Assembly: GCF_021991835.1 (NCBI RefSeq)
Contig: NZ_JAHDAU010000005.1
Span: 124,001 to 188,000, forward strand
Source: Polaribacter sargassicola
GTDB lineage: Bacteria > Bacteroidota > Bacteroidia > Flavobacteriales > Flavobacteriaceae
Direction of reading: 5' to 3'
Length of the DNA stretch: 64,000 bases
Shown here piece by piece: positions 33,067 to 42,050 of the stretch. A model generated the notes under the pieces. The model was given only the letters and a program-made list of their open reading frames with translations, made no database searches and was not told where the DNA came from. The position numbers were made by a program, and so were the translations under genes. Position 1 is the first letter of the stretch. Every line of letters begins with the position of its first letter.

Positions 33067-33870
33067 ATGAAAAAAATAATTGTTTTAATTTTAACTGTTT
33101 TAGTATTTGTAGAATGTAGTACTGTGCCAATTACTGGTAGAAAACGTGTTAATTTAGTAAGTGATGCACAGGTTTTACCAACTAGTTTTGCCCAGTATTC
33201 TACTTTTTTAGAAGAAAATAAATTATCTACAAATAAAGAAATGACTAATCAGATAAAATCTGTTGGAAAAAATATTTCTGAAGCTGTAGATCGATTTATG
33301 AGAGCAAATAATATGGTAGAAGAGGCAGATGCTTATAAATGGGAGTTTAATTTGGTGGATGATAAAACTGTAAACGCTTGGTGCATGCCTGGTGGAAAAG
33401 TTGTGTTTTATACAGGGATTATGCCAATTTGTGATAATGTAAATGGAGTAGCAGCTGTTATGGGGCATGAGGTAGCTCATGCATTTGCAAAACATGGTCA
33501 AGAACGTATGACATCTTCTTACGGACAAGAAATAGGTACTTTATTGGTTGCTTTAGGTACATCTAACAAAGACCCTCAAACACAAGCTATTTGGAATACC
33601 GCTTATGGTGTAACATCTGGTTTAGGAATGTTAAAATATAGTAGAGTTCATGAACAAGAAGCAGATAGATTGGGTTTAATTTTTATGATTATGGCTGGTT
33701 ATGATGGAACAGAAGCTGCGGAAGTTTGGGTAAGAATGAGCCAAAATTCTGGTGGTAGTTCTACTCCAGAAATATTAAGTACACACCCTTCTAACGAATC
33801 TAGAATAGAAGATTTAAAAACATATTTACCTACTGCAAGAAAATATGCAGCACAGTATAATGCTAAATAG
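33067..33870 (+). CDS. M48-family metalloprotease lipoprotein (LoiP/BepA-like)
   Basis: A 267-residue zinc protease with a lipoprotein signal (ILTVLVFVEC, Cys17) followed by STVPITGRKRVNLV, the usual leader of LoiP/YggG-type periplasmic proteases. The zinc site is HEVAH (134-138), with the third ligand Glu in HEQEADRLGL (~196). NAWCMPGGKVVFYTGI is the conserved edge strand. It ends before a TPR or extra domain would start, so is a short form. Expected role: quality control of outer-membrane proteins. Confidence 0.9.
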   Translation: MKKIIVLILTVLVFVECSTVPITGRKRVNLVSDAQVLPTSFAQYSTFLEENKLSTNKEMTNQIKSVGKNISEAVDRFMRANNMVEEADAYKWEFNLVDDKTVNAWCMPGGKVVFYTGIMPICDNVNGVAAVMGHEVAHAFAKHGQERMTSSYGQEIGTLLVALGTSNKDPQTQAIWNTAYGVTSGLGMLKYSRVHEQEADRLGLIFMIMAGYDGTEAAEVWVRMSQNSGGSSTPEILSTHPSNESRIEDLKTYLPTARKYAAQYNAK

Positions 33871-33906
33871 TATTAAACAATAAAACAAATAGATTTCCTA
33901 TATTGT

Positions 33907-33945
33907 AACCGTTCAAAAAAAATGATTTTTTTGAACGGTTTTTTT
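33907..33945 (+). terminator. Intrinsic terminator after the M48 protease gene
   Basis: AACCGTTC-A7 pairs with T7-GAACGGTT around ATGA, followed by TTTTT. It separates the protease from the MFS gene 15 nt later. Confidence 0.88.
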
Positions 33946-33959
33946 ATAAAAAAGTAATT

Positions 33960-35255
33960 ATGTTAAAAATAGGAGATAAGAAATTAATTAATGCTTGGGC
34001 TTTTTATGATTGGGCAAATTCGGTATATTCTTTAGTAATTAGTACAGCTGTTTTTCCATTATACTATAGTGCAGTTACAGATGGTAAAACAGTTTCTTTT
34101 TTGGGTGTAAACTGGTCTCATTCAGATAGTTTATATAGTTATGCGTTGTCTTTTTCTTTTTTAATAGTAGCCTTTATTTCTCCAATATTATCAGGTATAG
34201 CAGATTATACCGGTAACAAGAAAAAGTTTATGAAGTTTTTTTGTTGGTTGGGTGGTTTATCTGTAGCAAGCTTATATTTTTTTGAAGATATAGATACTGT
34301 TTGGATTGGTATTGTATTTACAGTTTTGGCTAGTATTGGTTTTTGGGCAAGTTTGGTTTTTTATAATGCTTATTTACCAGAAGTTGCACATCCAGATCAA
34401 CAAGATAGAGCAAGTGCAAAAGGATTTATTTATGGTTATATTGGTTCTGTTATTTTATTAATTATTAATTTAATAATGATACAAATGCCAGATTTTTTCG
34501 GTATTTCTTCTGGTATGGCTTCTAGAATTTCTTTTGTTATGGTTGGTATCTGGTGGATTGGCTTTGCACAATTTACTTTTAAAAAATTACCAAATGATAT
34601 TTACAATAGAAAACCAGATAAAGATTATATATGGAAAGGTTTTAGAGAATTAAAATTAGTTTTTAAAGAAGTTGTAGAGAACCAAACATTAAAACGTTTT
34701 TTAATTTCTTTTTTTTTACTGAGTGTTGGGGTACAAACTATTATTTTGTTAGCAACAATATTTGGTTCTACAGAATTAGGTTTAGAAGCTATAGATTTAA
34801 TTATAACCGTTTTATTAATACAAATTGTAGCTATTTTAGGAGCATTTTTGTTTTCTAGATTATCAGAAAAAAAAGGAAACTTTTTTGCTTTAAAAATTGC
34901 AATTGTAATATGGATGCTGGTTTGTTTTGGTGCTTTTTTATTACATAAAGAGTTGCCAAATGTTGCTACTTATTTTTATTCTTTAGGTGCTGTTTTAGGT
35001 TTGGTTTTAGGTGCTATACAATCTTTAACTAGGTCTACTTATTCTAAATTATTACCAGAAACCGAAGATCATGCAACTTACTTTAGCTTTTATGATGTTA
35101 CAGAAAAAATAGCAATAGTTTTAGGTACTCTAGTATATGGTGTATTATATGCAATTACAGATTCTATGCAATGGTCTGTATTGTGCTTAGGTTTATTTTT
35201 TTTAGCGTCTTTAATTATTTTAAGTACTTTAAAAAAGACAAAATATGTAAAATAA
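33960..35255 (+). CDS. MFS transporter, UMF1/Atg22-like family
   Basis: A 431-residue permease with about 12 membrane helices. The N-terminal KKLINAWAFYDWANSVYSLVI is the hallmark of the UMF1 (unknown major facilitator, Atg22-like) family; YNAYLPEVAHPDQQDRASAKGF is the conserved loop after the fourth helix, and SLTRSTYSKLLPETEDHATYF lies after the tenth. Members probably export amino acids or peptides, but the substrate is unknown. It has terminators on both sides and so is monocistronic. Confidence 0.86.
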   Translation: MLKIGDKKLINAWAFYDWANSVYSLVISTAVFPLYYSAVTDGKTVSFLGVNWSHSDSLYSYALSFSFLIVAFISPILSGIADYTGNKKKFMKFFCWLGGLSVASLYFFEDIDTVWIGIVFTVLASIGFWASLVFYNAYLPEVAHPDQQDRASAKGFIYGYIGSVILLIINLIMIQMPDFFGISSGMASRISFVMVGIWWIGFAQFTFKKLPNDIYNRKPDKDYIWKGFRELKLVFKEVVENQTLKRFLISFFLLSVGVQTIILLATIFGSTELGLEAIDLIITVLLIQIVAILGAFLFSRLSEKKGNFFALKIAIVIWMLVCFGAFLLHKELPNVATYFYSLGAVLGLVLGAIQSLTRSTYSKLLPETEDHATYFSFYDVTEKIAIVLGTLVYGVLYAITDSMQWSVLCLGLFFLASLIILSTLKKTKYVK

Positions 35256-35290
35256 AAAAAGTGCTGAATTTATAAATTCAGCACTTTTTT
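35255..35290. terminator. Bidirectional intrinsic terminator
   Basis: 17-bp arms (A6-GTGCTGAATTT and AAATTCAGCAC-T6) around two bases, between the convergent MFS and lipoprotein genes. T-runs occur in both directions. Confidence 0.88.
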
Positions 35291-35312
35291 CTAAAAATGT
35301 TTTTGTAAGAAC

Positions 35313-35870
35313 TTATTCTATTGTTAAAGGGAAAGTAACTTCTGCATCTGTTTCTCCATCTGCATTTGTAATATTTCCATCTATAACTCCCTCACCACTT
35401 TTGTTTGGTTCGTGTATAAGAGAAACAGTTAAGTTCTCTGAACCAGCAGACGAAGTTGATAATGTAAAAGTAATACCAATAGGATCTCCGTTCTCATCTG
35501 CATCTGTATAAGTAGCTATAGCTAAACTATTAGCAAAAGAATAAAAGAATTGATGATCTACACCTTCTTCTAAAACTTCTTCTGTAATGTCTTCTGCAGG
35601 ATCTTCAGTTTCATTTAAAACTTTTGTACTACCAGTATAAATAGTATTAGCTGCTAAAACTCCACCTGTAACTACAGGCTCATTTGGTCCGTCTCCATCT
35701 AAATCTACACTATTTAAAACAATTTCAGTTCCATCTTCTTGCGATGTTAATGTTACAGTAACTGTAGTTATTAATTCTTCTTCGTTTACTACTTCTGGAT
35801 CATCATCATTAGAACAAGCTGTTGCTAAAATAATTGATGCTAATATTAATATGTGTTTTATAGATTTCAT
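35313..35870 (-). CDS. Surface lipoprotein partnering the TonB receptor
   Basis: A 185-residue lipoprotein (LILASIILATAC, Cys19, then SNDDDPE, an acidic start that in Bacteroidota may favour surface export). The rest is very acidic and rich in Thr, Ser and beta-strand-like stretches, with TVTVTLTSQEDGTE and VDLDGDGPNEPVV near the N-terminus. It resembles a family found next to zinc/metal-type TonB receptors and sometimes called type 1 periplasmic-binding-fold-like. It starts 9 nt after the TonB receptor stop and belongs to the same transcript. A ligand-capture role is inferred. Confidence 0.72.
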   Translation of the reverse strand: MKSIKHILILASIILATACSNDDDPEVVNEEELITTVTVTLTSQEDGTEIVLNSVDLDGDGPNEPVVTGGVLAANTIYTGSTKVLNETEDPAEDITEEVLEEGVDHQFFYSFANSLAIATYTDADENGDPIGITFTLSTSSAGSENLTVSLIHEPNKSGEGVIDGNITNADGETDAEVTFPLTIE

Positions 35871-35879
35871 AATGTGTAT

Positions 35880-38282
35880 TTAATAATTAATTTTTATTTG
35901 TAGGTTATAATTTCTTCCTAAATCATCGGCATAATATCGTAATCTATTTAAGTAATCTCTATACTTTGTATTTAATAGATTAGTTACACTAGCTGATATT
36001 TGTAAATCTGTTTTTTTTGAAAGATGAAAAACGGCATCTGTGTGTAAATGTAATAAATGATAACCTGCAGGTGTAGAGCTAATGTCTACAACTTCGTAGC
36101 TGTCTTTAGTAGGCAAATAAGTTGTAAAATTGTTGTTTGGATAATTAGTTTGTTTTAAAACCAACTCGCTATCTAAACGAACACTTAGTTGATGCCAATT
36201 TACATTTTTATATTCTAAAGAATTTTTAAAGCTAGGAGCAGGGATATCAATTAAAGATTTATTGTTTTTAACGTCGTTACCAAAAGTTAAAGATGATTTA
36301 TTGCTAAATAATAAAGCATTATTAATTTTTTGACGCCATGTAAAATCAAATCCAAATAAGTTGGCATTTGTAGCTTTATATTCCCAAACAGGAAACGCAC
36401 CACGAATAGTTTGTTCTGTACCCGTTGGTTCTAAATAAATAAAATTATGAATGTTATTAAAAAATGTTTCTACAGATATAAAAGTATTGTTTGATGTAAA
36501 GTTATATGTAGAAGAAATTCTATTAGAAATTTCTTGTTGTAAAGCTAAATCACCCAACTCAATTCTAGCTGCAGAATGGTGTAAACCATCACTAAATAAT
36601 TCTGATGCATTTGGTGATCTATTAGATAATCCGTAGTTGAAAAGAATAGCGTTTTTATCATTTATTTGATAAACTATTCCTGCAGAAGCAGAAATATTAT
36701 GAAAAGAAAATTTAGGGTTTACTAACCACTGTGTTGTATAATCACCAGTAATTAGATTACCATATTCTTCATCATAACCTCTTTCTGTCCATCTACTTTT
36801 TAAATAGAATTTTTTAGCATTTATATAATTAAAATCATATCTTAAACCAACATTAGCAGTTGTTTTATCATTTAAAATATAATTACCAATAGCAAAAATG
36901 CCAGCATCAAATTTATCATAATCAGGTATTAATCGTCTAACACCAGTTAAAGGATTTGCAAAGTTATTTTGATAAACTCCTTTTACACCAATTTTATAAG
37001 TTTTTTCTAAGTTGTTGTTAAAATCAAAAGTAGAACTGATTGAATGTGTTGTTAAATCTAAATCAATTGATGCTTTATCTTTGTCGTCTCCAACCCTTAT
37101 ATCGTACTCATATCGTTGGTTTTTTTGAAAATCATACTGAATATCAAGTTTGCCTAAATCTTGAAATCTTTTGTAATAATCAATTTTAAAAATATGATGA
37201 TTTATTTCTTGTTTTGGCGCATTTATATCATAACTAAAACTTTCTACAATTAAAGGTTCTTTATTATTAATTGCGCTTACTAAATCATCTATATTACCAA
37301 TATGTGATGCTTTCAAAATACCAATATTGTTGTTAATAAAACTATAATCAACAGTAAATCCATTTTCAAATTTTTTCAATCCTGTATGAATAGAAAAAGC
37401 TTTTGAAGCTAAACCTGTATTTGTTAAATTATAATCTGGACTATTAAAATCTCCAAACCTTTTTAGAGTGGTTTTAGCATTTAAAAACCATCCTTTTTTA
37501 GTAGTTTTGGTAATACTACTATGTAAATTACCACCTCTACCATTACTTTGTATACCCAAAATAGTTTTACCAAAAATACTGTCTTTTAAAACATATTTAG
37601 AAGGTTCTAAAACAATAACACCGCCAATAGCATCGCCACCAAATTCTAAAGAATTAGCACCTTTAACTACTGTTATTTTATCGGCATTATTTATGTCTAT
37701 ATTAGGCGCATGTTCTATTCCCCATTCTTGGTCTTGCAATCTAACACCATCTGTCATTACAATAATTCTACTACTGTGTAAACCATTAATTACTGGTTTA
37801 ACAATAGTATTACCTGTATTTATTGAAGAAACACCTGCAACATTTTTTAACGCATCTCCTAAACTTTTACCACTAAATTCATCAATAGTTTTACTATCTA
37901 TTTTTGTGGTTTGGTTAGTTTTTGCAGTTACATTATGTGTAGATGTTACAATAACTTCTTTTAAATCTTCTACATGATGTTCTAATGTAATTTCTTGAAA
38001 GGTATTTTTATTTACAGAAACTGTAACTCTCTTAGTTTCACAAGAAATATGTTTTATAACTATGGTATATTTTCCTTCACATAAGTTTTTAAATTCAAAC
38101 AAACCGTCAAAATCTGTAGTGGCAAATTTATTTGAATTTTCTATCTGTAAAGAAGCACCAATTATTGATGTATTATCATGAAAGTCTGTAATTTTTCCTT
38201 TAAAAGAAAATTGACATTCTTGTGTAAATGCAGTTGTTGTTATACATATTGCAAATACATATTTACAAAGTAATTTTATCAT
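35880..38282 (-). CDS. TonB-dependent outer-membrane receptor
   Basis: An 800-residue receptor. Signal peptide (YVFAICITTTAFTQ), CarboxypepD_reg-like domain at ~25-110 (GKITDFHDNTSIIGASLQIE), plug at ~115-225 (GDALKNVAGVSSINTGN, VIVLEP), then a 22-strand barrel ending with NYNLQIKINY, aromatic-rich as in outer-membrane barrels. NGLHSSRIIVMTDGVRLQDQ and EWGIEHAPNID resemble receptors of the ZnuD/metal type. Flanked by a lipoprotein and a small His/Cys-rich secreted protein, it likely imports a metal or metal complex. Confidence 0.88.
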   Translation of the reverse strand: MIKLLCKYVFAICITTTAFTQECQFSFKGKITDFHDNTSIIGASLQIENSNKFATTDFDGLFEFKNLCEGKYTIVIKHISCETKRVTVSVNKNTFQEITLEHHVEDLKEVIVTSTHNVTAKTNQTTKIDSKTIDEFSGKSLGDALKNVAGVSSINTGNTIVKPVINGLHSSRIIVMTDGVRLQDQEWGIEHAPNIDINNADKITVVKGANSLEFGGDAIGGVIVLEPSKYVLKDSIFGKTILGIQSNGRGGNLHSSITKTTKKGWFLNAKTTLKRFGDFNSPDYNLTNTGLASKAFSIHTGLKKFENGFTVDYSFINNNIGILKASHIGNIDDLVSAINNKEPLIVESFSYDINAPKQEINHHIFKIDYYKRFQDLGKLDIQYDFQKNQRYEYDIRVGDDKDKASIDLDLTTHSISSTFDFNNNLEKTYKIGVKGVYQNNFANPLTGVRRLIPDYDKFDAGIFAIGNYILNDKTTANVGLRYDFNYINAKKFYLKSRWTERGYDEEYGNLITGDYTTQWLVNPKFSFHNISASAGIVYQINDKNAILFNYGLSNRSPNASELFSDGLHHSAARIELGDLALQQEISNRISSTYNFTSNNTFISVETFFNNIHNFIYLEPTGTEQTIRGAFPVWEYKATNANLFGFDFTWRQKINNALLFSNKSSLTFGNDVKNNKSLIDIPAPSFKNSLEYKNVNWHQLSVRLDSELVLKQTNYPNNNFTTYLPTKDSYEVVDISSTPAGYHLLHLHTDAVFHLSKKTDLQISASVTNLLNTKYRDYLNRLRYYADDLGRNYNLQIKINY

Positions 38283-38320
38283 TTTTTATTTTCATAAGTT
38301 TAAATTAAATAGAAATTAAT

Positions 38321-38599
38321 TTAAATACAAAAGGGTGGACCTCTTAATGAAAACGATAGATGATAATGATTTTTTAAGAAATTATATTGTAATATATTAT
38401 TTGTAACAAATGATTGCTTTAACTCTAAATAAAAACTGTTATTAGTTAAAAAAGAATGGTTTTGTTTTAAAACGTTTAACTTACAGTCTAAATCTTTTTT
38501 ATGGATATGATTTTCTACTTTAGAATAACAAATAACATGCTCATGGTTACTAAAACCATGTAAAGAGAGTATAGACATTGGTAATAAAAAAATTACCAA
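38321..38599 (-). CDS. Small His/Cys-rich secreted protein upstream of the TonB receptor
   Basis: From TTG at 38599 the product has 92 residues; the same frame continues upstream with a signal-like HFKKHISTVLLVIFLLP, and ATT codons at 38632 and 38635 are alternative starts (no ATG exists in frame). After the hydrophobic region come NHEHVICY, KVENHIHKKDLDC and a C-terminal SLRGPPF. I recall short flavobacterial proteins with the same HEH...C...H.H...DC and LRGPP layout beside TonB receptors. The His and Cys residues suggest metal binding. It lies 38 nt before the receptor gene. Confidence 0.65.
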   Translation of the reverse strand: MVIFLLPMSILSLHGFSNHEHVICYSKVENHIHKKDLDCKLNVLKQNHSFLTNNSFYLELKQSFVTNNILQYNFLKNHYHLSFSLRGPPFCI

Positions 38600-38790
38600 T
38601 AATACTGTGCTTATATGTTTTTTAAAGTGAATAATTGTGTAATTAATTTTAAAACGTATTTTGTGTAAAAAAACAAATGTAATAATAGATTTGTTAATGA
38701 ATTCTTAAAATAATTAAAAAATATATAATTATTACTCTTAAAAAAGCCTTTTTGTAAAATATATTTTAATGATAAAAAGTAGAATTAAGC

Positions 38791-39210
38791 TTATTTTATT
38801 TTGTAAATAGTACCGTCTGTAACAAATTTACTAAAACCAATTTTTGCTTTAAAGTTATAAGAACTGTCTTTAACTTCGGTTATTTGCACATAAATAGGAT
38901 CTTTATCTAGTTCCTTTTTAGGTGATTTCATTTTTAAAGTATAAAAGAAATTATTTTTCCATTTGATATACAAAGTATCAATATGTTTTATTCTTTTTTC
39001 TGAAGTAGTACTATCATTAGAAATACTTACAATTTTATCATATTCTTCAATTTGAATCGAGTCTATTCTTGTAATTATAGTTTTACTATATCCTTTACCG
39101 GCCGGAACTTCAAAAACTCCTTGTTTAAATCGATCAGAATTATCTTCAATTTCTGATTTACAAGAAACTAAAGTGATTAAAATTGTAAGTACTCCAAATA
39201 ATTTTTTCAT
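38791..39210 (-). CDS. Hypothetical lipoprotein linked to purB
   Basis: A 139-residue lipoprotein (GVLTILITLVSC, Cys17). The mature part contains GVFEVPAGKGYSKTIITRIDSIQIEEY and ends FVTDGTIYKIK, consistent with a small beta-rich domain. In some related genomes such proteins are wrongly called DNA topoisomerase IV, but no topoisomerase motifs are present. Its ATG overlaps the purB stop (TAATG), so it is coupled to purB. Confidence 0.7.
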   Translation of the reverse strand: MKKLFGVLTILITLVSCKSEIEDNSDRFKQGVFEVPAGKGYSKTIITRIDSIQIEEYDKIVSISNDSTTSEKRIKHIDTLYIKWKNNFFYTLKMKSPKKELDKDPIYVQITEVKDSSYNFKAKIGFSKFVTDGTIYKIK

Positions 39211-40553
39211 TAAATACCTGTATAGTTAGAAGGTGTAATAAGTTTTAACTCTTCTTTTATTTCTGTAGAAACTTCTAAAGTATCTATAAAGTTTGCAATA
39301 GAATCTTTATTTATTTTCTCGTTAGTTCTTGTTAAGCCTTTTAAAGCTTCGTAAGGATTTGGGTAAGCTTCTCTTCTTAAAATAGTTTGAATAGCTTCTG
39401 CAACAACAGCCCAATTGTTTTCTAAATCCTGATTAAACTTTTCTTTATTTAATAATAATTTATTTAAACCTTTTAAAGTAGATGTAAAAGCTATAATTGT
39501 ATGACCAAAAGGAACACCAATATTACGTAGAACAGTGCTATCTGTTAAATCTCTTTGTAAACGAGAAACCGGCAATTTTGCAGAAAGGTGTTCAAAAATA
39601 GCATTTGCTAAACCTAAATTTCCTTCAGAATTTTCAAAATCTATAGGATTTACTTTATGTGGCATTGCAGAAGAACCAACTTCACCTGCTTTAATTTTTT
39701 GTTTAAAATAATCTGTAGAAACGTATGTCCAAAAATCTCTGTCTAAATCTAAAATAATAGTATTAATACGTTTTAAATTATCAAACAAAGCAGCCATATG
39801 ATCGTAATGCTCAATTTGTGTTGTAGGAAAAGAATGGTGTAAACCTAATTTTTCTTGTACAAACTTAGTACCAAATTCTTTCCAATCAATTTTTGGATAC
39901 GCAACTTTATGAGCGTTATAATTACCGGTTGCACCACCAAATTTAGCAGCACTTGGTATATCATTTAATAAATTAAATTGTTCTTGTAAACGTACTACAA
40001 AAACATCTATTTCTTTACCTAATCTAGTAGGCGATGCTGGTTGCCCATGTGTTCTTGCTAACATAGAAACATCTGCCCATTCTACAACTAATTCTTGTAA
40101 TTTATCTAAAATTTGTAAATAATGTGGTACATAAACATCATTCATTGCTTCTTTTATAGAAAGCGGAACAGCTGTGTTATTTATGTCTTGAGAAGTTAAC
40201 CCAAAGTGTATAAATTCTTTAAAACCTTCTAATTTTAAAGCATCAAATTTTTCTTTTATAAAATACTCAACAGCTTTTACATCGTGATTTGTAATGCTTT
40301 CTATATCTTTTATTTTTTGAGCATCTTCTGCAGTAAAATCAATATAAATTTTACGTAATTCGTCAAATAAATCAGAATTAAAGTCCACTAATTGAGGTAA
40401 CGGAATTTCGCACAAAGCAATAAAGTATTCTATTTCTACACGAACTCTGTATTTTATTAAAGCTTCTTCAGAAAAATAATCTGCTAATTTTGCTATTTTA
40501 CCTCTATAGCGTCCATCTATTGGCGAGATGGCATTTAATTGTGTTAATTCCAT
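39210..40553 (-). CDS. purB: Adenylosuccinate lyase PurB
   Basis: A 447-residue lyase acting twice in purine synthesis, on SAICAR and on adenylosuccinate. Family motifs: SPIDGRYRGKI at the N-terminus, LTSQDINNTA (~118), LARTHGQPASPT (~164), and the signature GSSAMPHKVNPIDFEN (~293-308), with the catalytic serine in the flexible loop. Sequence layout follows the E. coli-type PurB. A TATTTTTG box lies 23 nt upstream. Confidence 0.95.
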   Translation of the reverse strand: MELTQLNAISPIDGRYRGKIAKLADYFSEEALIKYRVRVEIEYFIALCEIPLPQLVDFNSDLFDELRKIYIDFTAEDAQKIKDIESITNHDVKAVEYFIKEKFDALKLEGFKEFIHFGLTSQDINNTAVPLSIKEAMNDVYVPHYLQILDKLQELVVEWADVSMLARTHGQPASPTRLGKEIDVFVVRLQEQFNLLNDIPSAAKFGGATGNYNAHKVAYPKIDWKEFGTKFVQEKLGLHHSFPTTQIEHYDHMAALFDNLKRINTIILDLDRDFWTYVSTDYFKQKIKAGEVGSSAMPHKVNPIDFENSEGNLGLANAIFEHLSAKLPVSRLQRDLTDSTVLRNIGVPFGHTIIAFTSTLKGLNKLLLNKEKFNQDLENNWAVVAEAIQTILRREAYPNPYEALKGLTRTNEKINKDSIANFIDTLEVSTEIKEELKLITPSNYTGI

Positions 40554-40575
40554 TTTTTTGTTATGTTGTTAAATG

Positions 40576-40583
40576 CAAAAATA
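40576..40583 (-). promoter_or_regulatory. Predicted -7 box for purB
   Basis: Minus-strand TATTTTTG matches TAnnTTTG, 23 nt before the purB start, after the stop of the HEAT-like gene would have been passed. No PurR-type box is evident. Confidence 0.38.
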
Positions 40584-40598
40584 GGCATTTTAACAGAT

Positions 40599-41186
40599 TT
40601 ATAAAGTTGTTTTTTGATGTTTTTCTATCAAATATAAAATATGCTTTCCGCGTGCTTTACAACCTTTACTTTCATGAATAATTTTAGTTTCTATAAGGTG
40701 TTTTAACTCAGGGTGAATCCAAGATTTTTTTAATCCAAATAAATACAAAGTAGTCATTGTATATGCTCTTACAGCTATTTTTTGTGGTGTTATTAACCAA
40801 TCGAAACCAGTTTCTATAATACTATTAATGTGTTGTGCTGTTAATTTTTCTTTTACTTTATTATCTTTATTAGAAAAATAAGCATTGGCCAAATGTTCGC
40901 AAATTTTTGCACAAGGTCTAATTGCGCTATCAAATTTTAAGAGTTCTATTTTTCTTGTAAATTCATCTAAATGTGGTAAAATATATTCTAATTGATGGTG
41001 AGTGCAAATCCACTCTAAAATCCAAGCGGCTTTTATAGATACTTTGTTATCTACATCAAAAGTAATTGACACCAAATAACGAATTAACTTTTTATTTTCT
41101 AAAACAATATTAGCAACTCTTTCTCGGTTTTCCCTTTTAGGGTTTTCCATATTTTCTAATTCTTGTGTTAAAAAAATAATACTCAT
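40599..41186 (-). CDS. HEAT-like helical repeat protein
   Basis: A 195-residue, probably all-helical protein. VANIVLENKKLIRYLVSITFDVDNKVSIKAAWILEW and similar segments look like degenerate HEAT repeats; the family is conserved next to purB in flavobacteria and is sometimes wrongly annotated as adenylosuccinate lyase. No catalytic residues are evident. A later start at 41150 is possible, but the longer frame resembles relatives better. It is transcribed towards purB with a 45-nt gap holding the purB promoter. Confidence 0.7.
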   Translation of the reverse strand: MSIIFLTQELENMENPKRENRERVANIVLENKKLIRYLVSITFDVDNKVSIKAAWILEWICTHHQLEYILPHLDEFTRKIELLKFDSAIRPCAKICEHLANAYFSNKDNKVKEKLTAQHINSIIETGFDWLITPQKIAVRAYTMTTLYLFGLKKSWIHPELKHLIETKIIHESKGCKARGKHILYLIEKHQKTTL

Positions 41187-41228
41187 TTTATTACGTTTAA
41201 TGTATATTTACTCTAAAATTTATTTTAA

Positions 41229-41942
41229 ATGTTAAATATAAAAAGACTAAGTTTTATTCTGGTTTTTTTTGCTTTTTTTATCAGCAAAAATTCTAAAGCT
41301 CAGAAAATTAATCAATTTGATGCCAATAATAAAAGAACAGGTGTTTGGCAAAAATATTATCCTAATAACAAAATTAGATACACAGGTACTTTTAAAAACG
41401 GAAAAGAGGTTGGTGTTTTTAAGTTTTATGATGATTCAAATTCTGGTTTTCCATCAATTATTAAAACTTATTCAGAAGATAAAGATGAAGTTCTTGTTAC
41501 TTTTTATAATTCTGATGGAGGTGTGCAAAGTAAAGGTTATTTTTTAGGGAAAAAACGAGTAGGAAAATGGATTTATTATTTTGCGAATGGAAATAAAATG
41601 TCTGAAGAGTTTTATAAAGACGATAAATTAGATGGTGTTTTAATAAATTATTATCCCAACGGAAAAATAACAGAAGAATCTTTTTATAAAAATGGATTGA
41701 AAGACGGTGTTTCTAAAACTTATACAAGTGATGGCATTTTAATAGAAGAAATTACTTACAAAAATGGAAAGCAAAACGGACTTGCAAAATATTATGAGTT
41801 AAATGGTGATTTAAAAGAATTTGGTGAGTATAAAGATGGAAAAAGAGTAGGTGAGTGGGAATATTATTTAGATGGAGAAATTACCACAGAAAAAGAATTA
41901 AAGAAGAGTAAATCTAGTTACACTAAAAAGACGAATAATTAA
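41229..41942 (+). CDS. Secreted MORN/YwqK-type repeat protein
   Basis: A 237-residue protein with a signal peptide (FILVFFAFFISKNSKA before QKI). Eight or so 20-24-residue MORN-like repeats follow, with units such as GVWQKYYPNNKIRYTGTFKNG, GKWIYYFANGNKMSEEFYKD and GVLINYYPNGKITEESFYKN. The YwqK family is often labelled as an antitoxin component, but here there is no toxin partner in sight and the protein is exported. It may bind envelope components. Divergent from the HEAT-like gene with a 42-nt shared promoter region. Confidence 0.8.
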   Translation: MLNIKRLSFILVFFAFFISKNSKAQKINQFDANNKRTGVWQKYYPNNKIRYTGTFKNGKEVGVFKFYDDSNSGFPSIIKTYSEDKDEVLVTFYNSDGGVQSKGYFLGKKRVGKWIYYFANGNKMSEEFYKDDKLDGVLINYYPNGKITEESFYKNGLKDGVSKTYTSDGILIEEITYKNGKQNGLAKYYELNGDLKEFGEYKDGKRVGEWEYYLDGEITTEKELKKSKSSYTKKTNN

Positions 41943-42024
41943 ATAATTTTTTTTAGATTTTATTTAATAAATCAAATCAATTTATCTATTACTTTTTTCA
42001 ATATACAAATCTCTTACAATGTTG

Positions 42025-42032
42025 TAACTTTG
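42025..42032 (+). promoter_or_regulatory. Predicted -7 box for mnmA
   Basis: TAACTTTG, a full TAnnTTTG match, 18 nt before the mnmA ATG, giving a 5' leader of only about a dozen bases. Confidence 0.42.
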
Positions 42033-42050
42033 CATCCTCAAAATTAAAAA

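Noticed and set aside
37468..37977. A 169-codon open frame antisense to the TonB receptor
   Set aside because: It lies fully inside a well-supported receptor gene, has no family motif or promoter, and AT-rich sequence with few stops explains it.
38791..39210. DNA topoisomerase IV label that similar proteins sometimes carry
   Set aside because: 139-residue lipoprotein without topoisomerase motifs; the label is a known kind of transferred error.
41229..41942. YwqK-type protein as part of a toxin-antitoxin system
   Set aside because: The product has a signal peptide and MORN repeats, and neither neighbour (HEAT-like protein, mnmA) is a toxin candidate.
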